Shown piece after piece: positions 9,972 through 20,883 of a stretch of 64,000 nt of DNA. The notes below the pieces were generated by a model. The model worked only from the letters and a program-made list of their open reading frames with translations. It did no database searches and was not told where the DNA came from. The stretch is from Echria macrotheca (taxonomy: Eukaryota; Ascomycota; Sordariomycetes; Sordariales; Schizotheciaceae): the NCBI GenBank assembly GCA_030411725.1, contig MU839857.1, positions 1 to 64,000 of the forward strand, written 5' to 3'. A program made the position numbers and the translations under genes. Position 1 is the stretch's first letter. Each line of letters begins with the position of its first letter.

Positions 9972-10927
9972 GTCTGTTCGTGCCCGGGTTTTTTATTAGT
10001 ACGAGTCCGCGCCGGTGGTTCGTGCGGGGTGCGTTTTGCAGTGGAGGAGCAGCGGAGACAAACGGCGAGCGGACGGTTTTGCGACTCGGGACCTCGATAT
10101 GAATAACAGAACTCGGGATCAGTAAATTTGTGTGAGAAAACAATTCGAAGGGGAAAAGAGGAAAAACACGACAAAAAGATGTCTATCTCCCCGGCCCGCG
10201 CAGGACAATGCAATATTCATTTCATCTCCACCGCGAGCTGCAAGGCCAGGCCTGGGAGGGATCCTCCGTGCCGCGATCACGGATCCAGCGGACCGATGCC
10301 AAGACAACTTCCCATTGTTCAGCGCGACTCAGGGGGTGCTGCACTGCTGACGTGAGCCAATCCTGCAATCTGGTTGGCCTGTTTGCCCATCTCGTGGACA
10401 ACGCCTAGCGATAGTGATCCGAAGATCACCGGACTCGTCAACCTCCCAGCCGAGCATCGATAATCGTCATAGGGGAGATATAAACCGAAGAGTACTAGTA
10501 TCCATATATGACGCTTGTGAGTTGAAGGGGAGTAGAATCGGTGCTCGAACCATTATCTACCGGCCCCATGCCACTGGGTAGCCATGCCGGAATGTAATAT
10601 TCCCCAGTGGAGCTTGCAGTGGCTTGCAAGTACACAGAGTTTTGCTGTACTCCGTACAAGTACAGTCAGTATTACAGGCAAGAATGAAGAGCAATAATAT
10701 ATGCCCGTTACTGGCCGGCGCTGACACCTAGTTTGAAGTTTGCGAGGTTGTTCAAATATTGATGGTAACAAGTCTAGTTCTCGACCCGAAGGGGTGGTCT
10801 CGGAGGACGGGCTTGTCGTCTTTCCGGCGTTCCGAGGACTTCCGATTGCTCGGTTTGGGGTTGGCGACATTGAGGACTGAGAAGTGGCTCATATACACAC
10901 TGAAGCGACCAATTTTGACGTCAACAA
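9972..10927. other. Intergenic region upstream of the Sec14-like gene and tRNA
   Basis: Promoter side of the Sec14-like gene, then spacer up to the tRNA-Leu. No other gene seen. Confidence 0.5.
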
Positions 10928-11022
10928 GGCAGCTTGGCCGAGGGGTCTATGGCGGCGCATTTAAGGCTTACACAAGCTCTGCGCTCTCGCAAGAGGCGCG
11001 GGTTCGAATCCCGTAGCTGCCA
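10928..11022 (+). tRNA. trnL(UAA): tRNA-Leu (anticodon UAA) with 13-nt intron
   Basis: The acceptor stem GGCAGCT pairs with AGCTGCC, followed by discriminator A. The D arm is TGGCCGAG...TGGC. The anticodon stem GCGCA/TGCGC encloses TTTAAG, a 13-nt intron (10966-10978, GCTTACACAAGCT) and C, so the anticodon is TAA. The intron contains TTA, complementary to the anticodon, as usual in nuclear pre-tRNAs. A long class II variable arm and the T arm GGGTTCGAATCCC follow. A T-run Pol III terminator starts at about 11027. Confidence 0.93.
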
Positions 11023-11309
11023 ATACTTTTTGTCATTTTCTTCAAAACTTCAAGTTTACTTCTCTTTTTACCTGGGCCTGGATTGCTATCGGCCGCGAAG
11101 CTCTCGGCTCGCGTGCGCCGCCAAGCCATGTTTTGAGAGGGCCAAATTCGGGTTCAGATTCGACGAGACATCGTGAGCCCCAACACTTCAGTTCAAAGTT
11201 TAAAATCTTTCACATAAATCATTATCTGCCGACTCTACCGTAGTATTGGTACCAGGTGGAGCTTTTTCTCTTGTTCCCGCTTGCGCCTATAACCAGAGAG
11301 AGCCGTGCC

Positions 11310-14300
11310 TTATTCCTCATCCTCTTCCCCGGCCTCCTCCTCATGCCCGTTGGACCCATCCGCATCTACAACGCCGCCGGCCTCCTCCAATTTGAGCCAC
11401 TCATCCCACTCAGGGAATAGCTCCTCGTCTTCTCCAGGCACACCGATTGACTTGGCGACCCGACCCTTTTTCGCCTTTTCCAGACTGCTCTTCCACTCGC
11501 TCACTAACCCAGCTGTCAGCGACGGCTTGTACGTCTGACTGAACAGTACTGCCTCGGCTAAGCGCCCAGTCTTGCTGAGAATCTCGGCGCAGCCCGTCAC
11601 GTCCCCAAGCAACCACTTGCTGCTAAATGCTACGTTGTGTGCACCAGCAGCTTCCGCCTGGGCCGCGAGCTTGGCCAACCCTTCCCGGTCCGAGGTCGAG
11701 CTATAGATCAGAAGCAGTGAGCCCAAATCTCTCGACTTGACGAAGCACTCGGTCGCGAGCGGAACGTCCCACGCAGCAAGCCCCGCATCACCCAACGTTT
11801 TCCACTTGTGGTCGGCATCTGACTCTCTCGCAAGTTCGAGGGCAATGTCGAGTTGGTTAAGCGCGAGGGCAAGATCGAACTTGTGTTCAGGGTCTGTGGC
11901 CACTTCCAGGGCGAGTTCCTTGTGCCCCTGGCCTTCGAGGAACCGGGCGATTTTGTTAAGTTGGTCTTGCGGAATGGTGGGAAGCAGCTCAGCCGCCGTC
12001 TCCATGTCACCGCGCAGGACGAGTGTCTGATACTCGAGAACAGGCAGCGAGAGGGCGAATGAAGTGACGTTCAGATCCTTGTCGGTCAGATACACCCGAC
12101 TATCCCGCTGGAGATAGCCGAGAATGTACATCGGCTTGTCGAAGTGTGCGATCGTGTAGGTCTGGTCACCAACAAGATAGTTGAGCCTGTTGGTGCTGTT
12201 GGTGTAGATCAGGACATCTCCCAGCCACTCGGCGGATCGGATTCTGCGAAAGTTAGCACTGGCAAGAACCAGATGGGTGGAAACCTACGTCTCGTTGATG
12301 TCGACGTTGACCTCGAAGGCAGCCTCCACACCGTCATCCTCGATCTGTCCGGCCTGTGCCGCCTCGTTATACGCTTCCCGGGAAAATCTCAAGACATAAT
12401 AGGTGTCCTCGCACGCCAGAGCAACCAGCTCCCCGCTCTCACTCCAGTAGACCTGCTTCGGCTCAACCTCGATCCGTCGAACAAGACCACCAGTGTGCCA
12501 GTCAAAGAACGAGATACCACCCTGCCCCTTCACACCCAGAAGAACGCCTCCGGTAAGGCCATCGGCAGCGAACAGTACATCCAGACCACCCTTCTTTTCT
12601 TGGAAGTTTTTGAACACCTTGATGCTGGTTGATGATTCCCTGATAGCGAAATCGTTGGAGTTGTCCTTGGCGGCCCAGACAAAGTCGAGCGCCGAGCCGA
12701 AGGCCTTGTTTCGCCACGCGAGCGCAGTATAGATTATATACTCGCCATCACCGCAGACCGCGGCGAAACGTCCGTTGGGGGAGTGGAGCAAGGTTTGTGG
12801 GTACACCTCCGCCGTTCCCAGCTCTTTGGTAGGGAGGGAAATCGGCTCGTTGTCCTTCACAGACGCATCTGCAACTATTAGTCTGGTTCGCTGCGTGGCA
12901 TGCCATGCCAAACTTACCGGCGCCCTTGATGACGGCAGACACAATTTCATTATGCCTGGCCCAGATGACCTTGCCCGCTCCATCCATGGATACCGCCGGC
13001 TCTTCCCGACCGAGCTTGATAACAACCGAGCCATCATCGAAACCAACGGCAATCCCTTGCTTCCCCTTCTGGTAGGCTACGCACCACGCCCTCTCCAGGC
13101 CGTAGTTGAGGGATTGTTCGAAACGGTATGTGTTGGCGTTCCATATCCTTACGGTGCCCTGCATCTGTCAGCAACAAGCATTTTTCGGCACCCGGATTCA
13201 CTTACGTCTTCTGAGCCAGAGATAATGATAGGGAGTTCGGGGTGGTAGCACGCAAACGAAACATTATTCGTGTGGCCCTCAAGCGTCGCAATCAAGCTTT
13301 TAGTCGTGTAATCCCAGATTTTCACTGTGCGCTGCAGTATGTCAGCGGTTGAACTTCGAACATAGCTCATGGTCTTACATCGTCCGAGGTGGTCAGAAGG
13401 TAGGGCTTGTCGCTATGGGGATAGTAGTCGACGTGGTTAACACCCTTGGTCTCGTGAGCTTCGAGCTGGAAGTTCGGCGTGGATGATCCCAAGCTCCAGA
13501 TCTTGACTGTCCGGTCCAGGCAAGCCGAGGCAAACGTGTTGGTGTCCTTGGGGTTAATCGCCAGGGACATCACATAATCTGTTGGCGTCAGCCGTATTCA
13601 CTTGTAAAGGCCGGGGTACCAACGAGAGTTGCCCTCGAATACTCTGACATTCTTCCATTGCTTCTCCCAGTCCCAAAGCTTGATGGTCATGTCATCGCTA
13701 GCGGTAAGAACGAATGGCTGGGTCGGGTGGACGGCGATCGCTCGAATGTAGTCGGGGTGGGCCTCGAAAGATGCAATCTTCTCGCTCGTGTTGTAGTTAT
13801 AAACCCGGATTTGGCTGCCACAGTCAGTACCCGGCGCGCAGCTTTCTTCGCCCAACATACAAGTCGTCCGAACCGCAAACAATCCAGTTTTTCCGCGCAA
13901 TGAACCGACCGGCGCGAACAGGGACATCGGTGAGCTCGAAGGTCTTGACGATTTGTTGGGTCTCGTAAGACCAGATATAAACGTGGCCACTATACAAAGT
14001 CGCTTCGCAATGTTAGATCTGGTTCGGGGAATGGCTGACGGACGTACTCAAGATCCATGGCTCGGTCGGGTGGAAGTCGATGCCCTTGACTCGCTAAACG
14101 GTGTGAGAATCGGAACCTGCTAGGCACAGGGGATGGTTTCGAACGAACCTCTGAGCGAGCAAAGAGCTGGCGCTGTATTTTCATATTGGTTAGCGATCAT
14201 GGACCGAGGTAGAAGACGCTTCGAGGATGGAAAGGGTGAAGGGCTCCTCGAGCTTGGTGGAGCTATCTGAAGCCACGTCGTTGTTGTGCAGTGGGACACA

Positions 14301-14338
14301 AGAGACACTGTAACACCAACCTTGACGTCGAGCCGCAT
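11310..14338 (-). CDS. sec27: Coatomer (COPI) subunit beta'
   Basis: Ten exons give 833 residues in frame: 14338-14321, 14172-14149, 14093-14048, 14002-13861, 13814-13624, 13578-13379, 13331-13206, 13158-12918, 12868-12289 and 12243-11310. The start MRLDVKRQLFARSERVKGID is characteristic of beta'-COP. It is followed by six or seven WD40 blades (for example ASACLDRTVKIWSLGS and GSEDGTVRIWNANTYRF), a second propeller (~300-590) and an alpha-solenoid (~590-780). The tail is acidic (EEEAGEEDEE). The protein belongs to the B-subcomplex of the COPI coat. The first propeller binds KKxx retrieval signals, driving Golgi-to-ER retrograde transport. The length is close to the family norm (yeast is somewhat longer). 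The second exon is only 24 nt and codes for RQLFARSE. Confidence 0.96.
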
Positions 14339-14495
14339 CTTGGGCGAGAATCAGCTTTGCGCTGTGAACTGTCGAGCGAAGCCTGGTGGGGTTATTTGGG
14401 AGGAGTCGAATGATCCAAGAATTGGGTGTTTGTCGTCAATCGTGCGTAAGTTCGAACTGGATGTAGCTGCTGGCGCATGCAGCCGTTCGCCAGAG

Positions 14496-14726
14496 CTAGG
14501 GATCCAGGATGGTGGGATGCGCAAGCTCGAGAACGGCGTCGTCGGTCGTGAAGCTGCCCGCCACGTATCCGATGCTTTTCCCAATTTCGCGAATGTGGTC
14601 TCTCCTTGTTAATGTGGATCGCATTACCTAAGCCACTCATGCCTGAGGCACTCACTCTTCCCCGCAGCCAAGCATGCAGGTGCCCCTCGGCTGGCAGCCG
14701 CACTGCAACGAACTTCGCCGGAACAT
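14496..14726 (-). CDS. Possible small Cys-rich protein, unrecognised
   Basis: Two exons (14726-14656 and 14604-14496) give 59 residues. The intron (14605-14655, 51 nt) has a GTGAGT donor and an AACAAG acceptor. The N-terminus carries four Cys in a CGCQPRGTCMLGC block, a spacing that could bind a metal ion. The C-terminal half (DHIREIGKSIGYVAG and TTDDAVLELAHP) looks like real folded protein rather than random translation. A TGA stop lies two codons upstream of the ATG in frame, so either this is the start or an upstream exon exists. The gene lies in tandem before the coatomer gene. I do not recognise the family. Confidence 0.4.
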
Positions 14727-15015
14727 CAGTCAAGTCTTGATGGTACCTTACTTGTACAATGCCTTCAACGAAACGCGATCACCCGTCGGTTATTCTTTCA
14801 TTCCATGGTCTAGTCTACCTCTTTCTAAAATTTCATTAATGGAAACCAAATCTTAATTTACTACAACGCCAAAACGCTGCGGCCGATGCTCTATGCTTAG
14901 ACATAATTCATGATCCCTGTTCAACCTGTAGCCCGAACGCCTGTCTCCCTCCTAATTGTCCCTTTTCCAGTTACAGCGGATCATAGGAGAACGCCAAACC
15001 AACCCGGAAAACACA

Positions 15016-16268
15016 TCATTCGTCTTGCGAATCTGCCTGCACACGCTTGACAATGTCCACCAACTTGGGATACAACTTCTCGTTGGGCTGAAGACCACAC
15101 ACCTCCTGGACAACCTCGTCAGGCTTCTTCTCGGCCATGATCTTGCCCAGCTCAAACGATTCCTCGTCACCCTCGACGTTCTGGAAGCGGAACGCCATCT
15201 CCGCAGCATCCAAAATACCACTGCAGTCGCCGCCGCGCTCGGCGAGCTCCGCAGCCGGCCCAATGAGTCTGTCTTTGCGGCTCAATTTCCGCAAAGGGGC
15301 GCGACCGACTCGCTCAACGGAATCCTCCAAATGCGGGTTGCTGATGCGCCTAACAATCTTTTCGACGTACTCCTTTTGGTCCTCCTCGTCGATGCCGTGC
15401 TTCTGGGTGATGAGTTCTGCGGTATTGGACAAGGCTTTCCTGACCTCTTCCTGGATGGATCGGTCTTGCAGAGCGTCGTACACGGTACTCTTGCGTCTGT
15501 TGTATCCGTGATAGGCCGCAGTCGCGTGGCCCGTGTTGACCGTGTACAGCTTGCGCTCGATGTACGGCTGCAAGTTGTCCACCCATTGCACACCCTTGAT
15601 ATCTGGCGGAGAGGAGCCCTTGAAGGGGGTGCGGTCAACGACCCACTCGTAGAACTTCTCGAGCTTGACATTGAGTCCGGCGTCGGGGTCCTGAGCAGGA
15701 ACAATGCGGTCAATGGCTGAGTTGGCGAAGCGGGCCCGGTCGCCCATCGACTCAACACGCTCAGATGGGGTGTTCTGCGGCTCCTTGATGAAATCGGCAA
15801 GTGTGTCGGTGGCACCAATGGCGTTCTCGCAGGCAATGACAGCCATGGGGGGGAGATCCCCAGGCCTCTGATCGATTCCCTTGGCAATGACCGGGGCAAT
15901 GAACTTGAGGATGTTCGGGCCGACGGAGCAGGTCACCACATCCGCCGTCGCAATCTCCTGCACGAGCTCAGCCTCTTGTGTCCTCGAGTTGATGGCACGG
16001 TAGTTGCTGATGGTCGACTCGGTAGTGCCATCGGAGCCGAGCTCGATGACTGTATAGCTCGGCTGGGAGTTGAGCTTGTCGATGAGGTCGCCATTGACAT
16101 CGGCGAAGATGACCTCGTAGCCCGAGTGGTGCAAAAAGCAGGCGACGAAGCCACGGCCTGGATACCATGGAGGTCAGACAACAGCTACGAGCAACGACTG
16201 GGTTTTCTCGTACCGATATTGCCGGCGCCGAAATGCACAGCTTTTTTGGTAGGCATACTCTGTGTCAT
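15016..16268 (-). CDS. mpdA: Mannitol-1-phosphate 5-dehydrogenase
   Basis: Two exons (16268-16214 and 16157-15016) give 398 residues; an alternative ATG at 16256 gives 394, nearer the usual family start. The intron (16158-16213, GTACGA..CCAG) falls inside the NAD-binding glycine motif: exon 1 ends with HFGAGNIG and exon 2 starts RGFVACFLHHSGY. Other family signatures are CSVGPNILKFIAPVIAKGI, ACENAIGATDTL and the catalytic Lys/Asn/His region ERKLYTVNTGHATAAYHGY. The enzyme reversibly reduces fructose 6-phosphate to mannitol 1-phosphate with NADH in the cytosol, the entry step of fungal mannitol synthesis, linked to stress tolerance and sporulation. It is a monomeric long-chain polyol dehydrogenase with no zinc site. 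The full length is intact. Confidence 0.95.
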
Positions 16269-19200
16269 CTTGAATAATCCGGGGAGCAGAAGATGGATAT
16301 GGTGTGGGAAGAAAGCGGCAAGTGACGTCTAAAAGGTGCGATTAAAGCACAAATCAGTGGATCAAATGATGAATTATGAAATGATGGAGACAATAGGAAG
16401 TACGGTCGAGGAAACAATGGGGAAGCCATTTCCTTTATACACGGGTGGTGTACCTCGACGAGGGTCCAAGGGGGCTCTTGCGCAAGAGAGCAAGCAGCGT
16501 GGCAGTCCGAGACTCAAGCAGTGCGGATGGGCCAAAACGGAGGAGCAAGTTGGATGCTGATCGTCACTGTGGATCCCCTACGTTTTGATGTTCAGCAAGT
16601 TCAGTCCAACCTGCAGGGACGTGGCGGCTGGCGAGGGAGGCGCGAAGTGGCATTCCGAACCTACAGGTTGCGACCCACCATCCGAACAGATCTGTGTTCA
16701 TCCAGACCCGTCGGCGCCTCGTTAGGTGCCGAGTCCTTCCCGCTTTGGATGGTGTTCGATTTGAGACCAGGAAAGCTTTTCCTGTCTGGGCTGTCCAATA
16801 TCGAGACAAAGGCCTCAATGCCGGTTGGCGTCATGGCAGCACACGCTTCCCGCTGCCCGATAAGTAACCGCCATGGACAGACAGCAAAAGTAGAGTAACA
16901 TAGAGAAGTCTCAGGCTTATGATGACGCCCCACATGCGGGCGGCGAATTCCCAGATCTCTTTGTCAGGGACTACTGCACCTACGTTGTTGTGTTATTAGC
17001 ATACGAGTCTCCCATGCAAGGGCTGCTGAGGTTGCTGAGGCTGCTACTCAAGCGAAAAGCCTCAACCGTTCGTCCTATGTAAAATTCTTTTGTTACCAGG
17101 TAATTATCCGGCCGGCCAGCCAGTGATAGCAAGCGTAATGAATCGGGGTCCGCGATGAGGGGTAAGCTGAGGTACCTGAATAATTCGGGTCCGGCACGCC
17201 TCCTCCAAGTACTGTGAAACCCCCGGCGACTCATGCCGAGTGGTTAGCACGGCAGGGCTCACGATGGCCTCCAATGCGGGCGCTGAGCCGCGCTAACTCC
17301 TCAACGACGCATCATCGATTGAAGTCACTACTAGAACGTATGATGCGGTCTTCACGATGACCTCGTTCCGCCGGTGCTTGGTGAGTACTGCAACTTAGGA
17401 GCACACCCGCGATAGCATTTCGTCATCATACTGTTGCCCCTATCTGCGTTTTGCGGGCTCTGATGATGACAAAAACGGGAGCTAGGTTCTCGTCACCTTG
17501 TCAAGAGTGACGTCTTGCCACTGCCCACACATTGACGGGCAAACCCGAACGCATCCAACGACGATCGCGGCGACACGTCCGCGACCCTGACAATCTCGCC
17601 GACTACCGCCGCCCAGAACAAAGTTCTCCTGAATACGCACATGTCGGCCTCCTCAACTTCAAGACGATAACCAAGGGCTTGCATTCGCCCGGCGACGGCG
17701 CAGCACGGAAGATGAGCAGTAGCCCCGCCGGTCCGTGTGCCGCTGCGGTCCGTCTGTCGGAAGACCGGCTTGGCTTCTTCGTTTCACAGCTACCACTTTT
17801 GCAGATGAGATTAAAGTATCGATGTACTAACTTCTATCTGTTTTGGACGCACTCCCAATGGCGTATTCACAACTCATTCCTTCCTCTCTCAGTTGCAAAG
17901 GATGGTGTTGGTGGGAGTGGTGGGGTAGACAATGCCCCACCTATGACGTAGAATCCTTGGTGGTGGTGGGGGCATGCTTATCGATAAAGACCCCCACTGC
18001 TCCCTCCCCTCCCGACCACGCTTTCAGCGACTTGTGGGTCTTGGACGGAAATGCATTCAGGGTCTGGTTTGCATCAGCACAACATGGATGGGAATTGGAG
18101 GGTTCGGGATGCGGTGAAGAATATGGTATTTTCCGCGTTTCAGCTTTCTCCAATGATTGTCACTGATTTCTCAAGACCCTGAGTGAGAGACGGCCTTGGC
18201 CCTGAGTTTTGCAGAGGCTGCCACTCGCAAAACCGGTTTTCCCTTCTGAAAAAAGCTTCCTGCCGGATTTGCCGACCTCCTGCCGCGGCCGAAGACATCT
18301 CGCTTTGTCCACGATCTCGGGCCACTCCGTTTGCGGCCGGGACACGGACGGTGCCGCGGCTCAATCCGTTTCGGCGACCACGCCGGCCGTCACCTTGACC
18401 CGGTCAGCATGCCGCCTTCGGCATCCTTGTCTCCGGAGCGCGTCGTCATTATCAGGCCATTCTTCGGAACGGCTTTGGGCTACCGGCGCGTTGGCGGGTT
18501 CGCTTCCTTCTTTTTCAGGGTCCTTGCATCCTTATCCCGGCTCTTGGGGGCGATCTATTCCCTGACCATGGCCGTGCAGCGGCGGTTGTCCCAGCTCCCC
18601 GTTGATAAATACTCCTGCTTCTCCACAAAACCGCAAACCTGCAGTTCTGTGCCTTGGAACTCCCCACCCCTATCTTACCCATTGCAGCAGGCGGGCGGAT
18701 AACTGGGAATCGAGGTATCCAGTAACAGTTTCGCATCGAACGGCGTGTTTATCGTTCATCCACTTCCGCTGAGTTGTCGATGCCGATCATCTCTCTTCCG
18801 CAGTCCGGCCGTTCGGTCTGCCGGCCAGCGACTTCCTCCTGACACCGATTCCGAAACTTATGCACAATGTCATCATTCTAGGAGAGCGGTATTTGACCGG
18901 GCACAGGCAGTAGACGGCCAGGTAAACATTATTGGTGGCTGAGACGGGCCGTCTTGACACGAGTCTTTATCGTGCAGGGTTCGGATCAGGGTCTGGTCAG
19001 GGTCCGCCTCCACCGGGGGAGGAGAAGGGGACCCTTCCCACGTAACACGTTCTCTACCTTGGAACAGGATCAACCTTAGATCTGACGGCGGGGATGGGGC
19101 TGTGGTTCCATACAGGACTGCATGAATGTACCATACACATCCATTCCCGGGGCGGTCTCCCCATGCTCCCCTCTCCGTTTGACCGTTTGGGTTACTGATT

Positions 19201-20883
19201 TGGGCTGACCCCTATATGTGTAGTATCGGCCTCACTATAGATATGGGTCATCAGGGCAATTTGAAATCAACGCAAAAACCGAAGCCCTAGAGTTTAGCAG
19301 TAAGGGACTGGCTTCACGCGAAACTCGCACTTGAGCGGTATACAACACAAGTTGAACACTCCACGTCCTCCACCTCGTCGATCAAGGGGCTGGTGGCGTG
19401 CCCATCGCGGGTGAACCCGAAACAGATCCTCGTCAATCTCCCGGGTGAAGGAGGATGATCTTCTGACACGGAGGACCGACCGCACAGAACAATACCAGGC
19501 ATGCATTAGTGGAGTGAGTAGGAAACGGAACTCGTTGTCGACGACGGCGTGGACGGCTCGCAACAGCGGATTCTTTCTCGTCGCTTAGACATCTGGGGTG
19601 CCGGAACCCGAGCGCCAAGCCCAAGGACTCCTCGGCGGAAGTAGCAACCGGATAGTCCGGCATCTTTCTTGGCTCCGGATACCGTGGCTGTAAGCAGTCC
19701 ATGAATAGGGGTAACAATCATCAAGGCTCATGATTCTGAGACTTGCGTCTTTCGGATGGATCTTCCTGCTCTAAACCCTTACAAGATTATTCCACGTCGT
19801 CGAGAAGGGTTGTTGATGGGTAGACCGGTAGGTTTCTCGAGATGGTTCCCTCTCCGCGTCCCACTAGGAAGGTTCTCTGTCCCCCGCAAGAACGCGAGAA
19901 CTCCTAGGATAACAAATCCACAGGGTTGTTTCAATGGGCGAGCAATGAAGTAAAGTTCAATTTTCCCGAGGGTACCTAATTTGATACTAAAGGGGCTGCA
20001 GCACAAGCCAAGGTAGTCAGTAACACACGAACATAGGCGGAAAGCACCTCCCATTAGCTTTTGCGTGGTCCTATCGGCATCAAATGCGGCACCTCGGTTA
20101 AGTGAGCCCTTCCATTCAGGAGAGTTCCATATGATTCAAGTTATCACCCAGCCTCTGGTGAATCAAGGCGAATCTGATATTGTCGACTGATTCGGCTTAC
20201 AAGTTTTGTCCTCTTATCGACCCCACACTCAAAAACAGAAACAGCCTCGTCATTGGTCCCGAGAGAAGAACGCCAGAATATGGGATGTCGCTTCATACCG
20301 GACTCGGTATTCCGATGAACGGCCCGATCGTACGATTATGCATGTTTGACGTACTGCGTCTCGGGCCGTGCCCCGTCAGACTGTGCCGACTTTCTGGGGG
20401 CTATAGTAGCTTGCCGATATCACTCATCCCACCCAGTGTATATATACCCAGTCTCATCCCCTCACCAGGACTGTGCCAGATGTTTGTCGAGGCTACAGAG
20501 TCTGTCTCATTGGCGGAGATGAAGCAACCACAAACAATGTGGACTGCTTTGGGAATCGCGGTGCTTGATGAGGCTGGCTGGGGATTGGATGTTTTAGGTT
20601 TCTTTCGAGTCGAAAAAATGTCATGCTGCGGCGAAGTCCAATATTAGGTGAATTTTTCGAGGTGATGGTGTGAGGTTGGCGAGACGCGGTTATCCGTGCC
20701 ACCGGCACATAAAAAGACTTTTGGATTTGGACATAGGAGGTTGGGTGGAAGTTGATGGCGCATTTAACGCCAGAATGCACGCTCACTAGATGTGGAGGTC
20801 ATTCCGCACTGTCTTGTTTGCTACGCCAGCAATTACTCAGAAAGAATTCTCTTCAACACAACTTGAAGGCATCGCAAGAAAGA
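16269..20883. other. 4.6-kb gene-poor region
   Basis: Both strands have only short, mutually overlapping frames that do not extend through plausible introns and carry no motif I recognise. There are no terminal inverted repeats, and composition is similar to neighbouring DNA rather than strongly AT-rich, so heavy RIP is not apparent. A TATATATA motif at 20439-20446 may belong to the terpene synthase promoter. A non-coding transcript, a decayed gene or a long regulatory region are all possible. Confidence 0.4.
20439..20446 (+). promoter_or_regulatory. Possible TATA box of the terpene synthase gene
   Basis: TATATATA about 440 bp upstream of the chosen ATG. If used, it implies a long leader or an unrecognised 5' exon. 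Confidence 0.25.

Noticed and set aside
14392..14733. 113-codon minus-strand frame near 14.5 kb
   Set aside because: It begins at a TTG codon and reads out of frame with the better two-exon model at 14496-14726.
17225..17305. tRNA-like D-arm (GCCGAGTGGTTAGCAC) resembling tRNA-Ser
   Set aside because: No T-arm with a TTCGA-type box follows and the flanks do not form an acceptor stem.
20180..20647. 155-codon frame upstream of the terpene synthase
   Set aside because: No motif, poor compositional fit and no plausible splice to the cyclase; more likely promoter or leader DNA.
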